Source: Endomicrobium sp. | GTDB lineage: Bacteria; Elusimicrobiota; Endomicrobiia; Endomicrobiales; Endomicrobiaceae | Assembly (NCBI GenBank): GCA_031273925.1 | Contig: JAISQW010000004.1 | Span: 26,158-90,157, forward strand | Length of the DNA stretch: 64,000 bases | Reading direction: 5' to 3' | Shown here: positions 18,727 to 27,852 of the stretch, in pieces | How the letters are laid out: every line of letters begins with the position of its first letter | Position numbering within the stretch: position 1 is the first letter of the stretch | Notes under the pieces: model-generated | Database searches by the model: none | The model's input: the letters and a program-made list of their open reading frames with translations, nothing else | Told to the model about the DNA's origin: nothing | Position numbers and translations under genes: made by a program

Positions 18727-20097
18727 ATGAGTTTAAGAAAATATGACATTCTTATAATAGGGTCTGGTCCTGCAGGATTTTCTGCAGCTGTAAGAGCTTC
18801 TCAATTAGGTGTAAAAAGAATTGCATTAATAGAAAAAGATTTAATAGGGGGAACATGTTTAAATTGTGGATGTATACCAACCAAATTTTTGTGGTTGTCA
18901 CTAAAAACAAAACTAAAAATTCAAAAATCTTACGAATATGGTATTAAAGCAGTTTTAGATACTATTGATTTTGTAGATGTAATTAAAAAAAAAGATAAAG
19001 ATATAGAAAATATTAGAAAAGGAATGAAATTGACATTATTAGCACATTCTATTGATATTATAAATGGTATAGCCTTATTTAAAAATAAAAACACAATTAT
19101 AGTTTCAGATTTAAATAACGATCGAAAAATAGAAATACTAACTAATAAAATTATTATTGCCACTGGGACAAATCCTTCTATTATAGAAGAATTTAATTTT
19201 AATAACAATAATATAATTAACTCAACTGATATTTTAAACCTTAAAAAAATTCCAAAAAATATGCTTATCGTTGGTGGTGGAGCAATAGGCATTGAAATGG
19301 CAACAATATTTTCTGGATTTGGTTGTCGTATAACTTTAATTGAAAAAGAAAATCATTTACTGCAATACGAAGATTTTGAAATATCAGAACAAATAAGAAA
19401 AAATTTAGTAATACAAGGTGTTGAAGTTTTAACATCATATACAAAAATGCACGATATAATAAATAAATATGAAAAGATTCTAGTAGTTACTGGCAGAGCA
19501 CCAAATAATATTTTAAAATTTGAAAACGTTGGCATAAAAACATCTGAAAAAGGATTTATTAAAACAAATGATTTTTATCAGACAAACATAAGTAATATAT
19601 ATGCAGTTGGCGATATTATAGGAGAAAATTTATTTGCATATACTGCTCAGAATGATGGAATTAAAGCTGCAGAAAATGCTGTTAATGGTAATTTAATTCA
19701 GATCAACAGAAAGAAATATATAGTTCCAAAAGTTGTTTTTGCTATGCCACAAATTGCTTCAGTTAAAGTTAATAATTTTTTTGAATATAAAAATTTAATT
19801 ATTGGAAAATCTTCTTTTTCATCAAATTCAAGAGCCTTTATAGAAAAAGAGCGTGCAGGATTTGCAAAATGTGCTATTGACATTGTAACAAAAAAGCCAA
19901 TAGCTTTTTGGATTATAGGCGCTCATTCTGATGAATTAATAAATATTGCTTCCCAAATTCTTAAAAATAATATTACTTACATATCAAGGGAAACTATATT
20001 TCATCCATCATTTAGTGAAATTTTACTTAATGCTTATGAAGATGCAATTAATAAAACTATTTATAAAAATAAAAAAGATAGGTGTAATAATTTATAA
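18727..20097 (+). CDS. lpdA: Dihydrolipoyl dehydrogenase (E3 / glycine-cleavage L-protein)
   Basis: This is a pyridine-nucleotide disulfide oxidoreductase. FAD site GSGPAGFSAAV, redox pair GGTCLNCGCIPTK (Cys44 and Cys49), NAD site VGGGAIGIEMA, second FAD motif IYAVGDIIG and C-terminal HPSFSE (the histidine-glutamate base) are all present. At 456 residues it is about 10-15 shorter than usual. The loss appears in the NAD domain between QGVEVLTSYTKMHDI and KILVVTGRAPN, where family members carry an extra beta-hairpin. Its neighbour gcvT suggests it serves as L-protein of glycine cleavage. gcvH and gcvP are not here. Confidence 0.93.
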   Translation: MSLRKYDILIIGSGPAGFSAAVRASQLGVKRIALIEKDLIGGTCLNCGCIPTKFLWLSLKTKLKIQKSYEYGIKAVLDTIDFVDVIKKKDKDIENIRKGMKLTLLAHSIDIINGIALFKNKNTIIVSDLNNDRKIEILTNKIIIATGTNPSIIEEFNFNNNNIINSTDILNLKKIPKNMLIVGGGAIGIEMATIFSGFGCRITLIEKENHLLQYEDFEISEQIRKNLVIQGVEVLTSYTKMHDIINKYEKILVVTGRAPNNILKFENVGIKTSEKGFIKTNDFYQTNISNIYAVGDIIGENLFAYTAQNDGIKAAENAVNGNLIQINRKKYIVPKVVFAMPQIASVKVNNFFEYKNLIIGKSSFSSNSRAFIEKERAGFAKCAIDIVTKKPIAFWIIGAHSDELINIASQILKNNITYISRETIFHPSFSEILLNAYEDAINKTIYKNKKDRCNNL

Positions 20098-20183
20098 TGT
20101 AATATTATATAAATTTGTAATTACATATATTTTAAATTTTACCATAACACAAAGATATAAATAGGAGGTATAAAATATAAATT

Positions 20184-21242
20184 ATGAAAAAAACTGATTT
20201 ATATAATGAACATGAAAAACTTGGAGCAAAATTTATGGAATTTAATGGATGGAAAATGCCAATTAAATATACATCTATTATTGATGAACATAATGCTGTA
20301 AGGACAAATATTGGTATTTTTGATATAGGACATATGGGTGTTTTTACAGTTGTTGGAAATGATGCTGAAAAATTTTTAAACAGTGTAACTCTTGGTAATG
20401 TATCTGGACTTATTAATAAAAAAGCAAGATATTCCATGATTTTAAATGATAATGCTGGTATAAAAGATGATATTATAATTTATAAAATTGATAAAGAATA
20501 TATGATTGTTGTAAATGCTGTAAACTTTGAAAAGGATTATATTTGGTTAAATAAACATAAAACTAACAATGTCGAGATAAACGATATAAGTTCTGAAATT
20601 TATATTCTTGCTATACAAGGATGTGGTGCTCTTGATTTATTACAAAGTATTTCTTTAACAGATATTTATATTATGAAAAAATTTACGATATCAAATTTGC
20701 AATTAAATGGTATAAATGCAGATTTTTGTAGAATAGCAAGAACAGGATATACCGGAGAGGATGGTTTTGAAATATTTATATCAAAAAAACAAATAATTAA
20801 ACTTTGGGAAAAATTCATGACGCTTCATGTAAAACCATGCGGGCTTGGATGCCGTGATACTTTAAGAAGAAGCATGCCACTATATGGGCATGAAATTGAT
20901 GAAAGTATCAATCCTATTGAGGTAGGATTTGAAAAAATAATAAATTGGGATAACAATTTTATAGGTAAAAATAAACTTTTATCGATTATAAAGACTAAAC
21001 CTTTGAGAAAATTAGTAAATTTTGAATGTATATCTGGTAGTATTGCTAGAAGTTTAGATGAAGTTTATGTAAACAATAATAAAATTGGTTATGTAACAAG
21101 TGGATCTTTTTCGCCAACATTAAAAAAATCAATAGGTAGAGCATTGATTAGTACTTTTGCCGATGAAAATAAATTAGAAGTTAATATTCATAATAAAATG
21201 AAAAAGATAAAAGTAGTTTCTGGCCCATTTTACAAAAGGTAA
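20184..21242 (+). CDS. gcvT: Glycine cleavage T-protein (aminomethyltransferase)
   Basis: The T-protein transfers the aminomethyl carbon to tetrahydrofolate and releases ammonia. The 352-residue protein begins TDLYNEHEKLGAKFMEFNGW, as GcvT does. It has DDIIIYKI with the catalytic aspartate, RTGYTGEDGFEIF, and the C-terminal GYVTSGSFSPTLKKSIGRA. A perfect AGGAGGT lies about 15 bases upstream of the ATG, a little farther than optimal. It sits 86 bases after lpdA, and together they suggest a one-carbon/glycine module linked to the folate enzymes elsewhere in the window. Confidence 0.95.
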   Translation: MKKTDLYNEHEKLGAKFMEFNGWKMPIKYTSIIDEHNAVRTNIGIFDIGHMGVFTVVGNDAEKFLNSVTLGNVSGLINKKARYSMILNDNAGIKDDIIIYKIDKEYMIVVNAVNFEKDYIWLNKHKTNNVEINDISSEIYILAIQGCGALDLLQSISLTDIYIMKKFTISNLQLNGINADFCRIARTGYTGEDGFEIFISKKQIIKLWEKFMTLHVKPCGLGCRDTLRRSMPLYGHEIDESINPIEVGFEKIINWDNNFIGKNKLLSIIKTKPLRKLVNFECISGSIARSLDEVYVNNNKIGYVTSGSFSPTLKKSIGRALISTFADENKLEVNIHNKMKKIKVVSGPFYKR

Positions 21243-21350
21243 AATATGAGTTTATTATTTTAATATGTGTTATTTTTAACATAAATTATATCTATAATAC
21301 GTTTATTAATTGGTTGTTCCTTTTATAAGGAGACAAAAGGAGTAAAAGAA

Positions 21351-22010
21351 ATGTTATTTAATTTAGAAAATATAAATATACTTAATATAAGTGAGTATAT
21401 TTTTTACATTATTTTAGTAATTTCAATATTTTCAGTAGCAGTTATTTGTTTTAAAATTTTTGAATTTTATAAAAAATCAAGGATTAAAAGGGATTATTTT
21501 ATACCTAAATTGATAAAAAAAATTAAAGAAGATAATATTGATAGTGCTATAGATTTTTGTAATTCAATAAATTCTCCTATGTCTAGTGTTTCTTTAGTAG
21601 GACTTATTATTTTTAATAAAAAAGGAGAATATGGCACTATTATTAAAGCTATGAAAAGAGAAATAATGATTCAGGTAATTAAACTTGAGAAATTTGTTAA
21701 TATTTTAGGCATATTTGGTAGTACTGTTGTTTATGTAGGTTTATTAGGTACAGTTTTAGGAATTATAAAAGCTTTTCATAATATCTCCAAAGTAGGATCC
21801 GGTGGTATAAATGTTGTTATTGGTGGGGTTTCAGAAGCTCTTATTGCAACGGCTGCAAGTCTTTCCGTTGCAATACCAGCCACAGTAGCGTATAATATCT
21901 TTTCAAGAAGTATAGAGAAATTTATTATTAATATGGAATATTGTATATCAACACTTGAAGATATTTTTAGAAAAAAAAATGATTTATCAAAAAAGAAATA
22001 TCAAAATTAA
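21351..22010 (+). CDS. tolQ: MotA/TolQ/ExbB-type proton channel subunit
   Basis: This 219-residue inner-membrane protein has an N-terminal helix (about 14-36), a cytoplasmic middle, and two C-terminal helices. The conserved channel segment reads GLLGTVLGIIKAF...GGVSEALIATAASLSVAIPATVAYN. It pairs with the TolR/ExbD gene that overlaps its end. Whether it powers Tol-Pal envelope constriction or a TonB-type system cannot be decided here, because no tolA, tolB, pal or tonB is in the window. The TolQ label is a convention. Confidence 0.85.
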   Translation: MLFNLENINILNISEYIFYIILVISIFSVAVICFKIFEFYKKSRIKRDYFIPKLIKKIKEDNIDSAIDFCNSINSPMSSVSLVGLIIFNKKGEYGTIIKAMKREIMIQVIKLEKFVNILGIFGSTVVYVGLLGTVLGIIKAFHNISKVGSGGINVVIGGVSEALIATAASLSVAIPATVAYNIFSRSIEKFIINMEYCISTLEDIFRKKNDLSKKKYQN

Positions 22011-22374
22011 TTCCAATATTAATATAACACCATTTGTTGATATTGTACTTGTTCTTCTTATTATTTTTATGATAACTACATCCATTGTATATCAAAATAT
22101 AATAATAGATATTGCAAATACAACAAAAGTCATAAATAATGATATTGATTTGGATATAGAAATTTTTATTTCAAAAGAAGGATTTATTTACATAAAAAAT
22201 AAACTAATTCAAAATCATAAACTTGAAAAAACTATGCGAAAGTTATTTACTGCTTCTTCTAATAAAAGTAATATAGTTATAAATGCTGATGAAATGTGTG
22301 AGTATGATTGTATAATGCAATTTATAAACAAAGCTAAAAAAGCTGGAGCAAAAAATGTTATATTACGTACATAA
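21979..22374 (+). CDS. tolR: TolR/ExbD-type biopolymer transport protein
   Basis: This 131-residue protein has a short cytoplasmic start, INITPFVDIVLVLLIIFMIT with the proton-carrying aspartate in the single membrane helix, and a periplasmic domain ending AKKAGAKNVIL, typical of the ExbD/TolR family. ATG 21979 gives the usual short N-terminus. An in-frame ATG at 21955 adds eight residues. The gene overlaps tolQ by 32 bases, so the two are translated together. Confidence 0.87.
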   Translation: MIYQKRNIKINSNINITPFVDIVLVLLIIFMITTSIVYQNIIIDIANTTKVINNDIDLDIEIFISKEGFIYIKNKLIQNHKLEKTMRKLFTASSNKSNIVINADEMCEYDCIMQFINKAKKAGAKNVILRT

Positions 22375-22399
22375 AAAATTAAGTTTTTTTTGTAAATAA

Positions 22400-22428
22400 T
22401 TGACATAAAAATAATATTATTGTACAAT
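22400..22428 (+). promoter_or_regulatory. Sigma70-type promoter of infC-rpmI-rplT
   Basis: TTGACA (22400-22405), a 17-base spacer and TACAAT (22423-22428) give a near-consensus promoter. The transcript leader would be about 80 bases before infC, long enough for an autoregulatory structure, but I do not see a clear L20-binding fold in it. Confidence 0.75.
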
Positions 22429-22516
22429 CTATAGTCGATAAGTAAAAGTATGCGATTAAAGTTTAGTTTATTTGCTTATAATTTTTTTTTGTTTTAATAA
22501 ATTTTAGGTATTTAAA

Positions 22517-23053
22517 ATGGAGGGAATTGTAGAAAAAAGAAAATTTTGTATAAATCAGTTTATTAAAGCAATTGACGTAAGACTTATTGATTCTAATGGC
22601 ACAATGATAGGAATAGTAAAAACAAGTGATGCTTTGGTTTTGGCACAATCAAAAAGTTTAGATTTAGTTGAAATTTCTCCACGAGCTAATCCGCCGATTT
22701 GCAAGATAGTTAGTTTTGCTAAATTTAAATATGAATTAAATAAAAAAAATAAGGAATCAATTAGAAAACAAAAAATTTCTCATGTTAAAGAAATTAGAAT
22801 TAGATCGCGTATTGGTTGTCATGATCTGGAAGTTAAAATTAGGCGTGCTAGAGATTTTATAATTAATGGAGATAAAGTACAAATTACTGCTATGTTTTCA
22901 GGTAGAGAAATGCAGCATAAAGATTTAGGAGTTAAAGTTATGAATAAAATGGTGGCAGCATTATCTGATGTTGCAGAATTAGATGGAAAAATTTCTTCGA
23001 TAGGTACGAGGGTATTTTTAGTTTTGGGTCCAAGAAAAAATAAAAAAGAATAG
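22517..23053 (+). CDS. infC: Translation initiation factor IF-3
   Basis: IF-3 binds the 30S subunit and checks start-codon pairing. The 178-residue protein has the N-domain (IDSNGTMIGIVKTSDAL, LDLVEISPRANPPICKI), the linker KFKYELNKKNKE, and the C-domain (VKEIRIRSRIGCHDLEVKIRRARDF, FSGREMQHKDLG). It is followed by rpmI and rplT in the classical order. The start here is an ordinary ATG rather than the AUU/AUC used for autoregulation in enteric bacteria. Confidence 0.97.
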   Translation: MEGIVEKRKFCINQFIKAIDVRLIDSNGTMIGIVKTSDALVLAQSKSLDLVEISPRANPPICKIVSFAKFKYELNKKNKESIRKQKISHVKEIRIRSRIGCHDLEVKIRRARDFIINGDKVQITAMFSGREMQHKDLGVKVMNKMVAALSDVAELDGKISSIGTRVFLVLGPRKNKKE

Positions 23054-23091
23054 TATTATGTTTTATACTGCTATAATTAAAAGGATATATA

Positions 23092-23283
23092 ATGAAAACA
23101 CATAGTGGAGCAAAAAAACGTTTTAGAATTACTAAAATGAATAAAGTAAAATACAAAAAACCTGGACAAAGACATCTTATGATAGGTGATTCTGGCAATC
23201 AAAACAGAAAATCTAGGAAAGCTGTTTTTGTTACAAAAGCTGACATGAAAACAATGCTTAAAATAATGCCATATAGTTTTTAA
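23092..23283 (+). CDS. rpmI: 50S ribosomal protein L35
   Basis: This 63-residue basic protein has the L35 pattern MKTHSGAKKRFRITK at the start and a GQRHL...NRKSRKAVFVTKADMKTMLKIMPY ending. It lies between infC and rplT, in the usual operon. AAGGATA upstream serves as ribosome site. Confidence 0.97.
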   Translation: MKTHSGAKKRFRITKMNKVKYKKPGQRHLMIGDSGNQNRKSRKAVFVTKADMKTMLKIMPYSF

Positions 23284-23313
23284 TAGTATTATTTTAATTA
23301 GGAGATTTTGTAA

Positions 23314-23664
23314 ATGCGAGTAAAGAATGCTGTATATACAAGACAAAGAAAAAAAAGAATATTTAGACTTGCAAAGGGTTACTATGCTTCAAAAAGAAAT
23401 CGTTGGAGAATGGCTGTACAACAAGTAGAAAAATCACTTGCTTATTCTTATTCTGGGAGAAGAGATAAGAAGGCTAACTTTAGAAAGCTCTGGATAGTTC
23501 GTTTAAATGCTGCAGTGAGAGAGGAAGGGATATCTTACAATAATTTTGTTTCATGTCTAAAAAAAGCTAATATAATAATAAATAGAAAAATGCTTGCAGA
23601 AGTGGCAGTTAAGGATGCGTTAGTATTTAAAAATCTTATACAGATTATAAAACCTAAACTATAA
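23314..23664 (+). CDS. rplT: 50S ribosomal protein L20
   Basis: This 116-residue protein shows the L20 hallmarks RVKNAVYTRQRKKRIFRLAKGYY, YSYSGRRDKKANFRKLWIVRLNAA and the C-terminal RKMLAEVAVKD. L20 is an assembly protein of the large subunit and in many bacteria represses its own operon. An AGGAGA site precedes the ATG. pheS follows after 110 bases. Confidence 0.98.
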   Translation: MRVKNAVYTRQRKKRIFRLAKGYYASKRNRWRMAVQQVEKSLAYSYSGRRDKKANFRKLWIVRLNAAVREEGISYNNFVSCLKKANIIINRKMLAEVAVKDALVFKNLIQIIKPKL

Positions 23665-23774
23665 ACATATTTAGTGATATTAGTTTTTGATTATCGTTGT
23701 TTAGTTTATAAAGTAATAAAATAACATCAAAAATATGTTAAATTTAAAAGTATATTTTTTATGGAGAGAGATTT

Positions 23775-24827
23775 TTGGATATTGTAAATATTAACGAGTT
23801 GATAGGTAACATTGAATTATTTGTTAACAAAATTTGTGGTAAAATAAAAAAATCTGACATTAAAGAACTTCGTATTTTAAAAACTAAGTGTTTTGGTAAA
23901 AATGGAATAATAACTAATTTTTCAAAATCTTTGCCACAGTATAATGTAAGTGATAGAAAAAAATTTGGATTACAATTAAATAAGGCAAAAAAAATTCTTG
24001 AAGATGCTATAGTAAAAAGAATAGAAAAAAGTAAGAGTGTTTATCGTGATAGTGAACCACATCATGAAAAATTAAGTTATTCTAAGGATTTTTGTTTTCC
24101 GTTTCCTAAAGGTAGTCTTCATCCTATTATTCAGACTATACAAGATATAATCGCTATATTTAAATCTCTAGGATTTGCAGTAGTTGATGGCCCTGAATTG
24201 GAAACTGATTGGTATAATTTTGAAGCATTGAACATTCCTGAAGATCATCCATCAAGAGATGTACAAGATACCTTTTATCTTAATGAAAATGGCATAAAAA
24301 AATTACTAAGAACACATACTTCACCTGGACAAATACATATCATGGAAAAACAGTTGCCTCCTATTAAAATTATTGTTCCTGGAAGAGTTTATAGAAATGA
24401 AACATCGGATGCTTCTCATTCATCTATTTTTTATCAGATTGAAGGGCTTGAAATTAGTGAAAACATAACTTTTATGGATTTAAAGGCAGTACTTGTAGAA
24501 TTTATAAATAGATTTTTTATGTCAGAGTTAAATTTGCGTTTTAGACCGTCATACTTTCAATTCACAGAACCATCTGCAGAAGTTGATATTCAATGTAATT
24601 TTTGTAAAGGAAAAGGTTGTAAAATATGTAAAAATTTGGGATGGATGGAAGTACTAGGTTGTGGAATGGTACATCCTAATGTTTTAAAATCTGTTAATTA
24701 TGATTTTCAAAAATATATTGGATATGCTTTTGGAATAGGTGTCGAAAGAATAACAATGTTAAAACATAATATAAATGATATACGTTTGTTTTATGAAAAT
24801 GATTTACGATTTTTAAAACAGTTTTAA
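23775..24827 (+). CDS. pheS: Phenylalanyl-tRNA synthetase alpha subunit
   Basis: This is the catalytic subunit of the heterotetrameric enzyme, 350 residues long. Motifs include HPIIQTIQDI, DGPELETDWYNFEALNIPEDHPSRD, LLRTHTSPGQI, VYRNETSDASHS and FRPSYFQFTEPSAEVDI. GCGMVHPNVL and GIGVERITMLKHNI (motif 3) complete the set. The start is TTG 23775 with GGAGAGAG just upstream; no ATG lies nearby. The last 26 bases of the gene lie in a long perfect inverted repeat that spans the stop codon (24802-24838). Confidence 0.97.
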   Translation: MDIVNINELIGNIELFVNKICGKIKKSDIKELRILKTKCFGKNGIITNFSKSLPQYNVSDRKKFGLQLNKAKKILEDAIVKRIEKSKSVYRDSEPHHEKLSYSKDFCFPFPKGSLHPIIQTIQDIIAIFKSLGFAVVDGPELETDWYNFEALNIPEDHPSRDVQDTFYLNENGIKKLLRTHTSPGQIHIMEKQLPPIKIIVPGRVYRNETSDASHSSIFYQIEGLEISENITFMDLKAVLVEFINRFFMSELNLRFRPSYFQFTEPSAEVDIQCNFCKGKGCKICKNLGWMEVLGCGMVHPNVLKSVNYDFQKYIGYAFGIGVERITMLKHNINDIRLFYENDLRFLKQF

Positions 24828-24838
24828 AAATCGTAAAT
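24802..24838 (+). repeat. 17-bp perfect inverted repeat across the pheS stop codon
   Basis: Two 17-base arms (24802-24818 and 24822-24838) are exact reverse complements around a three-base loop CAG. The pheS TAA (24825-24827) lies in the second arm. In RNA this would form a long hairpin between pheS and pheT. It is not followed by a T-run, so it may be an RNA-processing or attenuation site rather than a simple terminator. Confidence 0.7.
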
Positions 24839-24873
24839 TGTATACATTAATATCAAGAAAAATAACATAAAAA

Positions 24874-27237
24874 ATGAAAATATCATACAATTGGATTAGA
24901 AAATTTACTAATTTTAGAATAACACCTAATGAACTTTGTAGTTTACTTATTTCTATAGGATTTGAAACATCTATTGTTTCAAATAAACGTTCTTGGACAA
25001 ATATAGTTTCAGCAAAAATAATAGATATATCTAAACATCCTAATGCAAATAAATTATTTTTATGTAAAGTGACTGATGGTAATAAAGAATATTCTGTAAT
25101 ATGTGGAGCAAAAAATATTGCTATAGGACAAATTGTACCATTTGCAAAAATAGGTGCTACTTTAAAAGACATTAAAGTAAAAAAAAATAAAATAAGAGGA
25201 TTAGATTCTAATGGCATAATATGTTCTGCTGAAGAATTAGAGTTAGAAGTATCATCAAAGGGAATTTTAATTTTAAATACAGATACAAATTTAGGTGAAC
25301 CTCTAGAAAATATTTTTGATAAAAATGACACAATCTTTGAGATAGAAGTAATGACTAATAGAGGTGATTGTTTAAGTCATTTGGGTATAGCTAGAGAAAT
25401 TAGTGCTAAATTACAAAAAAAAATATTTTTACCTGCATTAAAAGTATTTAGTGTTCCACGTGTTATTCAGTCATCTATTACTATTGAAGTAAAATCTGAT
25501 TTGTGTTTACGTTATATAGGAAGCTTTATAACGGATGTTAAAATTAAAACATCTCCTAATTGGCTTATGTGTGCTTTACAAAAAAATGGCCTTAAATCAA
25601 TTAATAATGTAGTTGATATAACTAATTATGTTATGTTAGAATTAGGGCAACCATTACATGTTTTTGATGCATCTAAACTTTGTTCGAATAAAATTATTAT
25701 AAGAAATGCTATTGATAACGAAAAAATATTTGCTCTTGATGATAAAGAATACATTCTGGATACTGAAATGCTTGTGACATCAGATTTGCAAAAACCAATT
25801 GCTATATCAGGAATAATTGGGGGTAAATATTCAAGTGTTGATAATAAAACTACAACCGTGTTTATAGAGAGTGGAATTTTTGATGCTAATTCAATAAGAA
25901 AAACTTCAAAAAAATTACATCTTTCAACTGATTCTTCATATAGATTTGAACGAAAATTGGATTGGAATATGTCTAAATTTGCTATGTTGAGAGCAATAAG
26001 TTTAATAATTGATATTGCTGGTGGAAATCTAAAAATATTGAAAGATATTAAAAATATTAAATATAAGAAAACGCAAATTATTTTAGAAATCGATAAAATA
26101 TTCAAAGTTTTGGGATATACCATTGAAATAGATGAAATAAAAAAAATTTTAATTTTTCTCGGTATAGATATACAGTTAAAAGGTAATATTTTTTTTTGTA
26201 CTGTTCCATCTTGGCGTAATGACATAAAGTTTGATGTAGATTTAATTGAAGAGATAGTAAGAATAAAAGGTTACGATACTGTACCATATGTAAAAAACAA
26301 TAAATATTCAACGTATATTGTAAATAATGCATTTATTCCAACAATTATTGAAAAATTAAGAATAAAATTGAGCGAGCTTGGATTTAGTGAAGTTTTAAAT
26401 TATACCTTTGTTGAAATTAGAGATTTAGAAAAATTTGATTTAAAATATTATTATAAAATTTTAAATCCTGTATCTAAAGAAAATGAAGTTTTAAGACCGT
26501 CTTTACTTTTGGGTTTATATAAAAATTTATTACTGAATATTGGACATGGATCTGAAACTGTGACTTTATTTGAATATGGCAAAATATTTAATAAATTTGG
26601 TGAAAGAAAAGCATTTGCGATGATAATGTATGGTAGAGTATGGCAAGAGTGGTGTTTTTGGACAGAAAAAAAAATTGATTCTGTGTATGATTTTTACTTT
26701 GGTTGTGGTGTAGTAAGAAAAATTTTGCAATTATCAAATAAATTTATTATTACTAAAAATTCTTCCATAAAAAAATATTTTCGTTCTGAGCAAACAGCAG
26801 CTATTACTTATAATGGTAAGAATGTTGGACAATTTGGTATTTTAAATCCTTTTATTATTGATAAAATGAAATATGATATATTTTATTTTGAAATTTTAAC
26901 AAATGAAATTGAAGAAAATTATACTGAGGAAATAGTTTTTTATAAAACGTATTCTAAATTTCCTATAGTAAAAAGGGATATTTCGATTGTTGCAGATAAA
27001 ACTTTGAAATTTGAAAAAATTGAAAGTATATTCAAAAATATTGTTGATACAAATAATATTTTAAAAACATATTCGCTTTTTTCTATTTATATATTAAATA
27101 AAAGTAAGTTATGTTATTCATTCAGACTATCTTATGGTAGTAATAGTAAAACATTGACAGATAAAGAAGTTACTGAAGATATGAATATGTTGTTGAAGAA
27201 ATTAGATAAAGAATTAAAAGTAAAATTAAGAAAATAA
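24874..27237 (+). CDS. pheT: Phenylalanyl-tRNA synthetase beta subunit
   Basis: The 787-residue subunit starts MKISYNWIRKF and contains in order the tRNA-binding OB domain (residues about 40-150, KHPNANKLFLCKV...GAKNIA.GQ), the B3/B4 editing domain, and the B5 domain. The catalytic-like core (NPVSKENEVLRPSLL) follows, and the C-terminal FDX-ACB anticodon-binding domain (YSKFPIVKRDISIVAD ... LTDKEVTEDM) ends the protein. The length is normal. It lies 46 bases after pheS, beyond the hairpin at the pheS stop. Confidence 0.97.
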   Translation: MKISYNWIRKFTNFRITPNELCSLLISIGFETSIVSNKRSWTNIVSAKIIDISKHPNANKLFLCKVTDGNKEYSVICGAKNIAIGQIVPFAKIGATLKDIKVKKNKIRGLDSNGIICSAEELELEVSSKGILILNTDTNLGEPLENIFDKNDTIFEIEVMTNRGDCLSHLGIAREISAKLQKKIFLPALKVFSVPRVIQSSITIEVKSDLCLRYIGSFITDVKIKTSPNWLMCALQKNGLKSINNVVDITNYVMLELGQPLHVFDASKLCSNKIIIRNAIDNEKIFALDDKEYILDTEMLVTSDLQKPIAISGIIGGKYSSVDNKTTTVFIESGIFDANSIRKTSKKLHLSTDSSYRFERKLDWNMSKFAMLRAISLIIDIAGGNLKILKDIKNIKYKKTQIILEIDKIFKVLGYTIEIDEIKKILIFLGIDIQLKGNIFFCTVPSWRNDIKFDVDLIEEIVRIKGYDTVPYVKNNKYSTYIVNNAFIPTIIEKLRIKLSELGFSEVLNYTFVEIRDLEKFDLKYYYKILNPVSKENEVLRPSLLLGLYKNLLLNIGHGSETVTLFEYGKIFNKFGERKAFAMIMYGRVWQEWCFWTEKKIDSVYDFYFGCGVVRKILQLSNKFIITKNSSIKKYFRSEQTAAITYNGKNVGQFGILNPFIIDKMKYDIFYFEILTNEIEENYTEEIVFYKTYSKFPIVKRDISIVADKTLKFEKIESIFKNIVDTNNILKTYSLFSIYILNKSKLCYSFRLSYGSNSKTLTDKEVTEDMNMLLKKLDKELKVKLRK

Positions 27238-27290
27238 TTTTTATGAATTATATATTTATTATGGATTGTTTTTTTAAAAAAATAAATTAT

Positions 27291-27319
27291 TTGACAATTT
27301 TGCATAGAAATTGTAAAAC
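27291..27319 (+). promoter_or_regulatory. Possible promoter for the ZapB-like/zapA pair
   Basis: A perfect TTGACA (27291-27296) is followed 17 bases later by TAAAAC (27314-27319), which matches the -10 consensus at four of six positions. The start codon at 27326 would be very close to the transcription start, giving an almost leaderless message. This is a weak point of the call. Confidence 0.4.
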
Positions 27320-27325
27320 GAAAAC

Positions 27326-27559
27326 ATGGGAAATGATGTTGAGGTTCTTTTTTTAAAAGTTAAAGAGACTATAGTAAAGTTTAGAAAACTTGTAAATGAA
27401 AACAATAAGCTGAAACTAGAATTGGAATATTTAAAAAAGGAAAAGGAAAAAACCAAAAAACAAGTTGCTGAATACTTAATGTTTAAAAAAAATATTGATG
27501 AAGTTGTTATGAAAATTGAGAAAATTATAAGAAAAATTGATGCAACAAAAAGTTTATGA
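27326..27559 (+). CDS. Small coiled-coil protein upstream of zapA (ZapB-like, putative)
   Basis: This 77-residue protein is almost entirely predicted coiled coil: the stretch from about residue 8 to 72 has regular hydrophobic heptads with many lysines and glutamates, such as LVNENNKLKLELEYLKKEKEK. I cannot assign it by a signature motif. Small coiled-coil proteins of the same size and composition precede zapA in many bacteria and are annotated as ZapB-like/TIGR02449. A role in Z-ring organisation is inferred from position and shape only. Its stop overlaps the zapA start (ATGA). Confidence 0.7.
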   Translation: MGNDVEVLFLKVKETIVKFRKLVNENNKLKLELEYLKKEKEKTKKQVAEYLMFKKNIDEVVMKIEKIIRKIDATKSL

Positions 27560-27852
27560 TTATGAATAAAATCTATGAAAGAGTTATGGGAAGAGATATA
27601 GAGTTTAATGTAGAAAACATAGATAGATTAAGTTTTGATGGTGTTGTGAATTTTGTAAATGAAGAATGGATGGAAGTAAAAAAAGAAAATTCAAGTATTC
27701 CTGACACACAAAAAATAGCGGTTTTAACAGCTGTAAAAATAGCAATGAAATTATTTAAGCTAAAAGATTTGCAGAAAAATAATGTTGATAACTATGAAAA
27801 AAAAATAGATGATCTCATAAAACAGTTGGATGATTTATATCATATAAGTTAG
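27556..27852 (+). CDS. zapA: Cell division protein ZapA
   Basis: ZapA stabilises FtsZ filaments as a tetramer. The 98-residue protein has the family's short beta-rich head (IYERVMGRDIEFNV), the conserved PDTQKIAVLTAVKIAMKLFKL segment and a C-terminal coiled coil. ATG 27556 overlaps the preceding gene by four bases. An ATG two codons later (27562) is an equally good start. Downstream lies a 328-base gap and then the folate cyclo-ligase, the same neighbourhood as zapA-ssrS-fau in Proteobacteria. Confidence 0.85.
   Translation: MIMNKIYERVMGRDIEFNVENIDRLSFDGVVNFVNEEWMEVKKENSSIPDTQKIAVLTAVKIAMKLFKLKDLQKNNVDNYEKKIDDLIKQLDDLYHIS

Noticed and set aside
24813..25331. 172-codon minus-strand frame over the pheS end and pheT start
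   Set aside because: It is antisense to conserved pheT sequence and has no ribosome site or family motif.
25626..26225. 199-codon open frame on the minus strand
   Set aside because: It lies wholly inside pheT, whose domains are clear over the same bases. The antisense frame has no recognisable motif and reflects codon bias.
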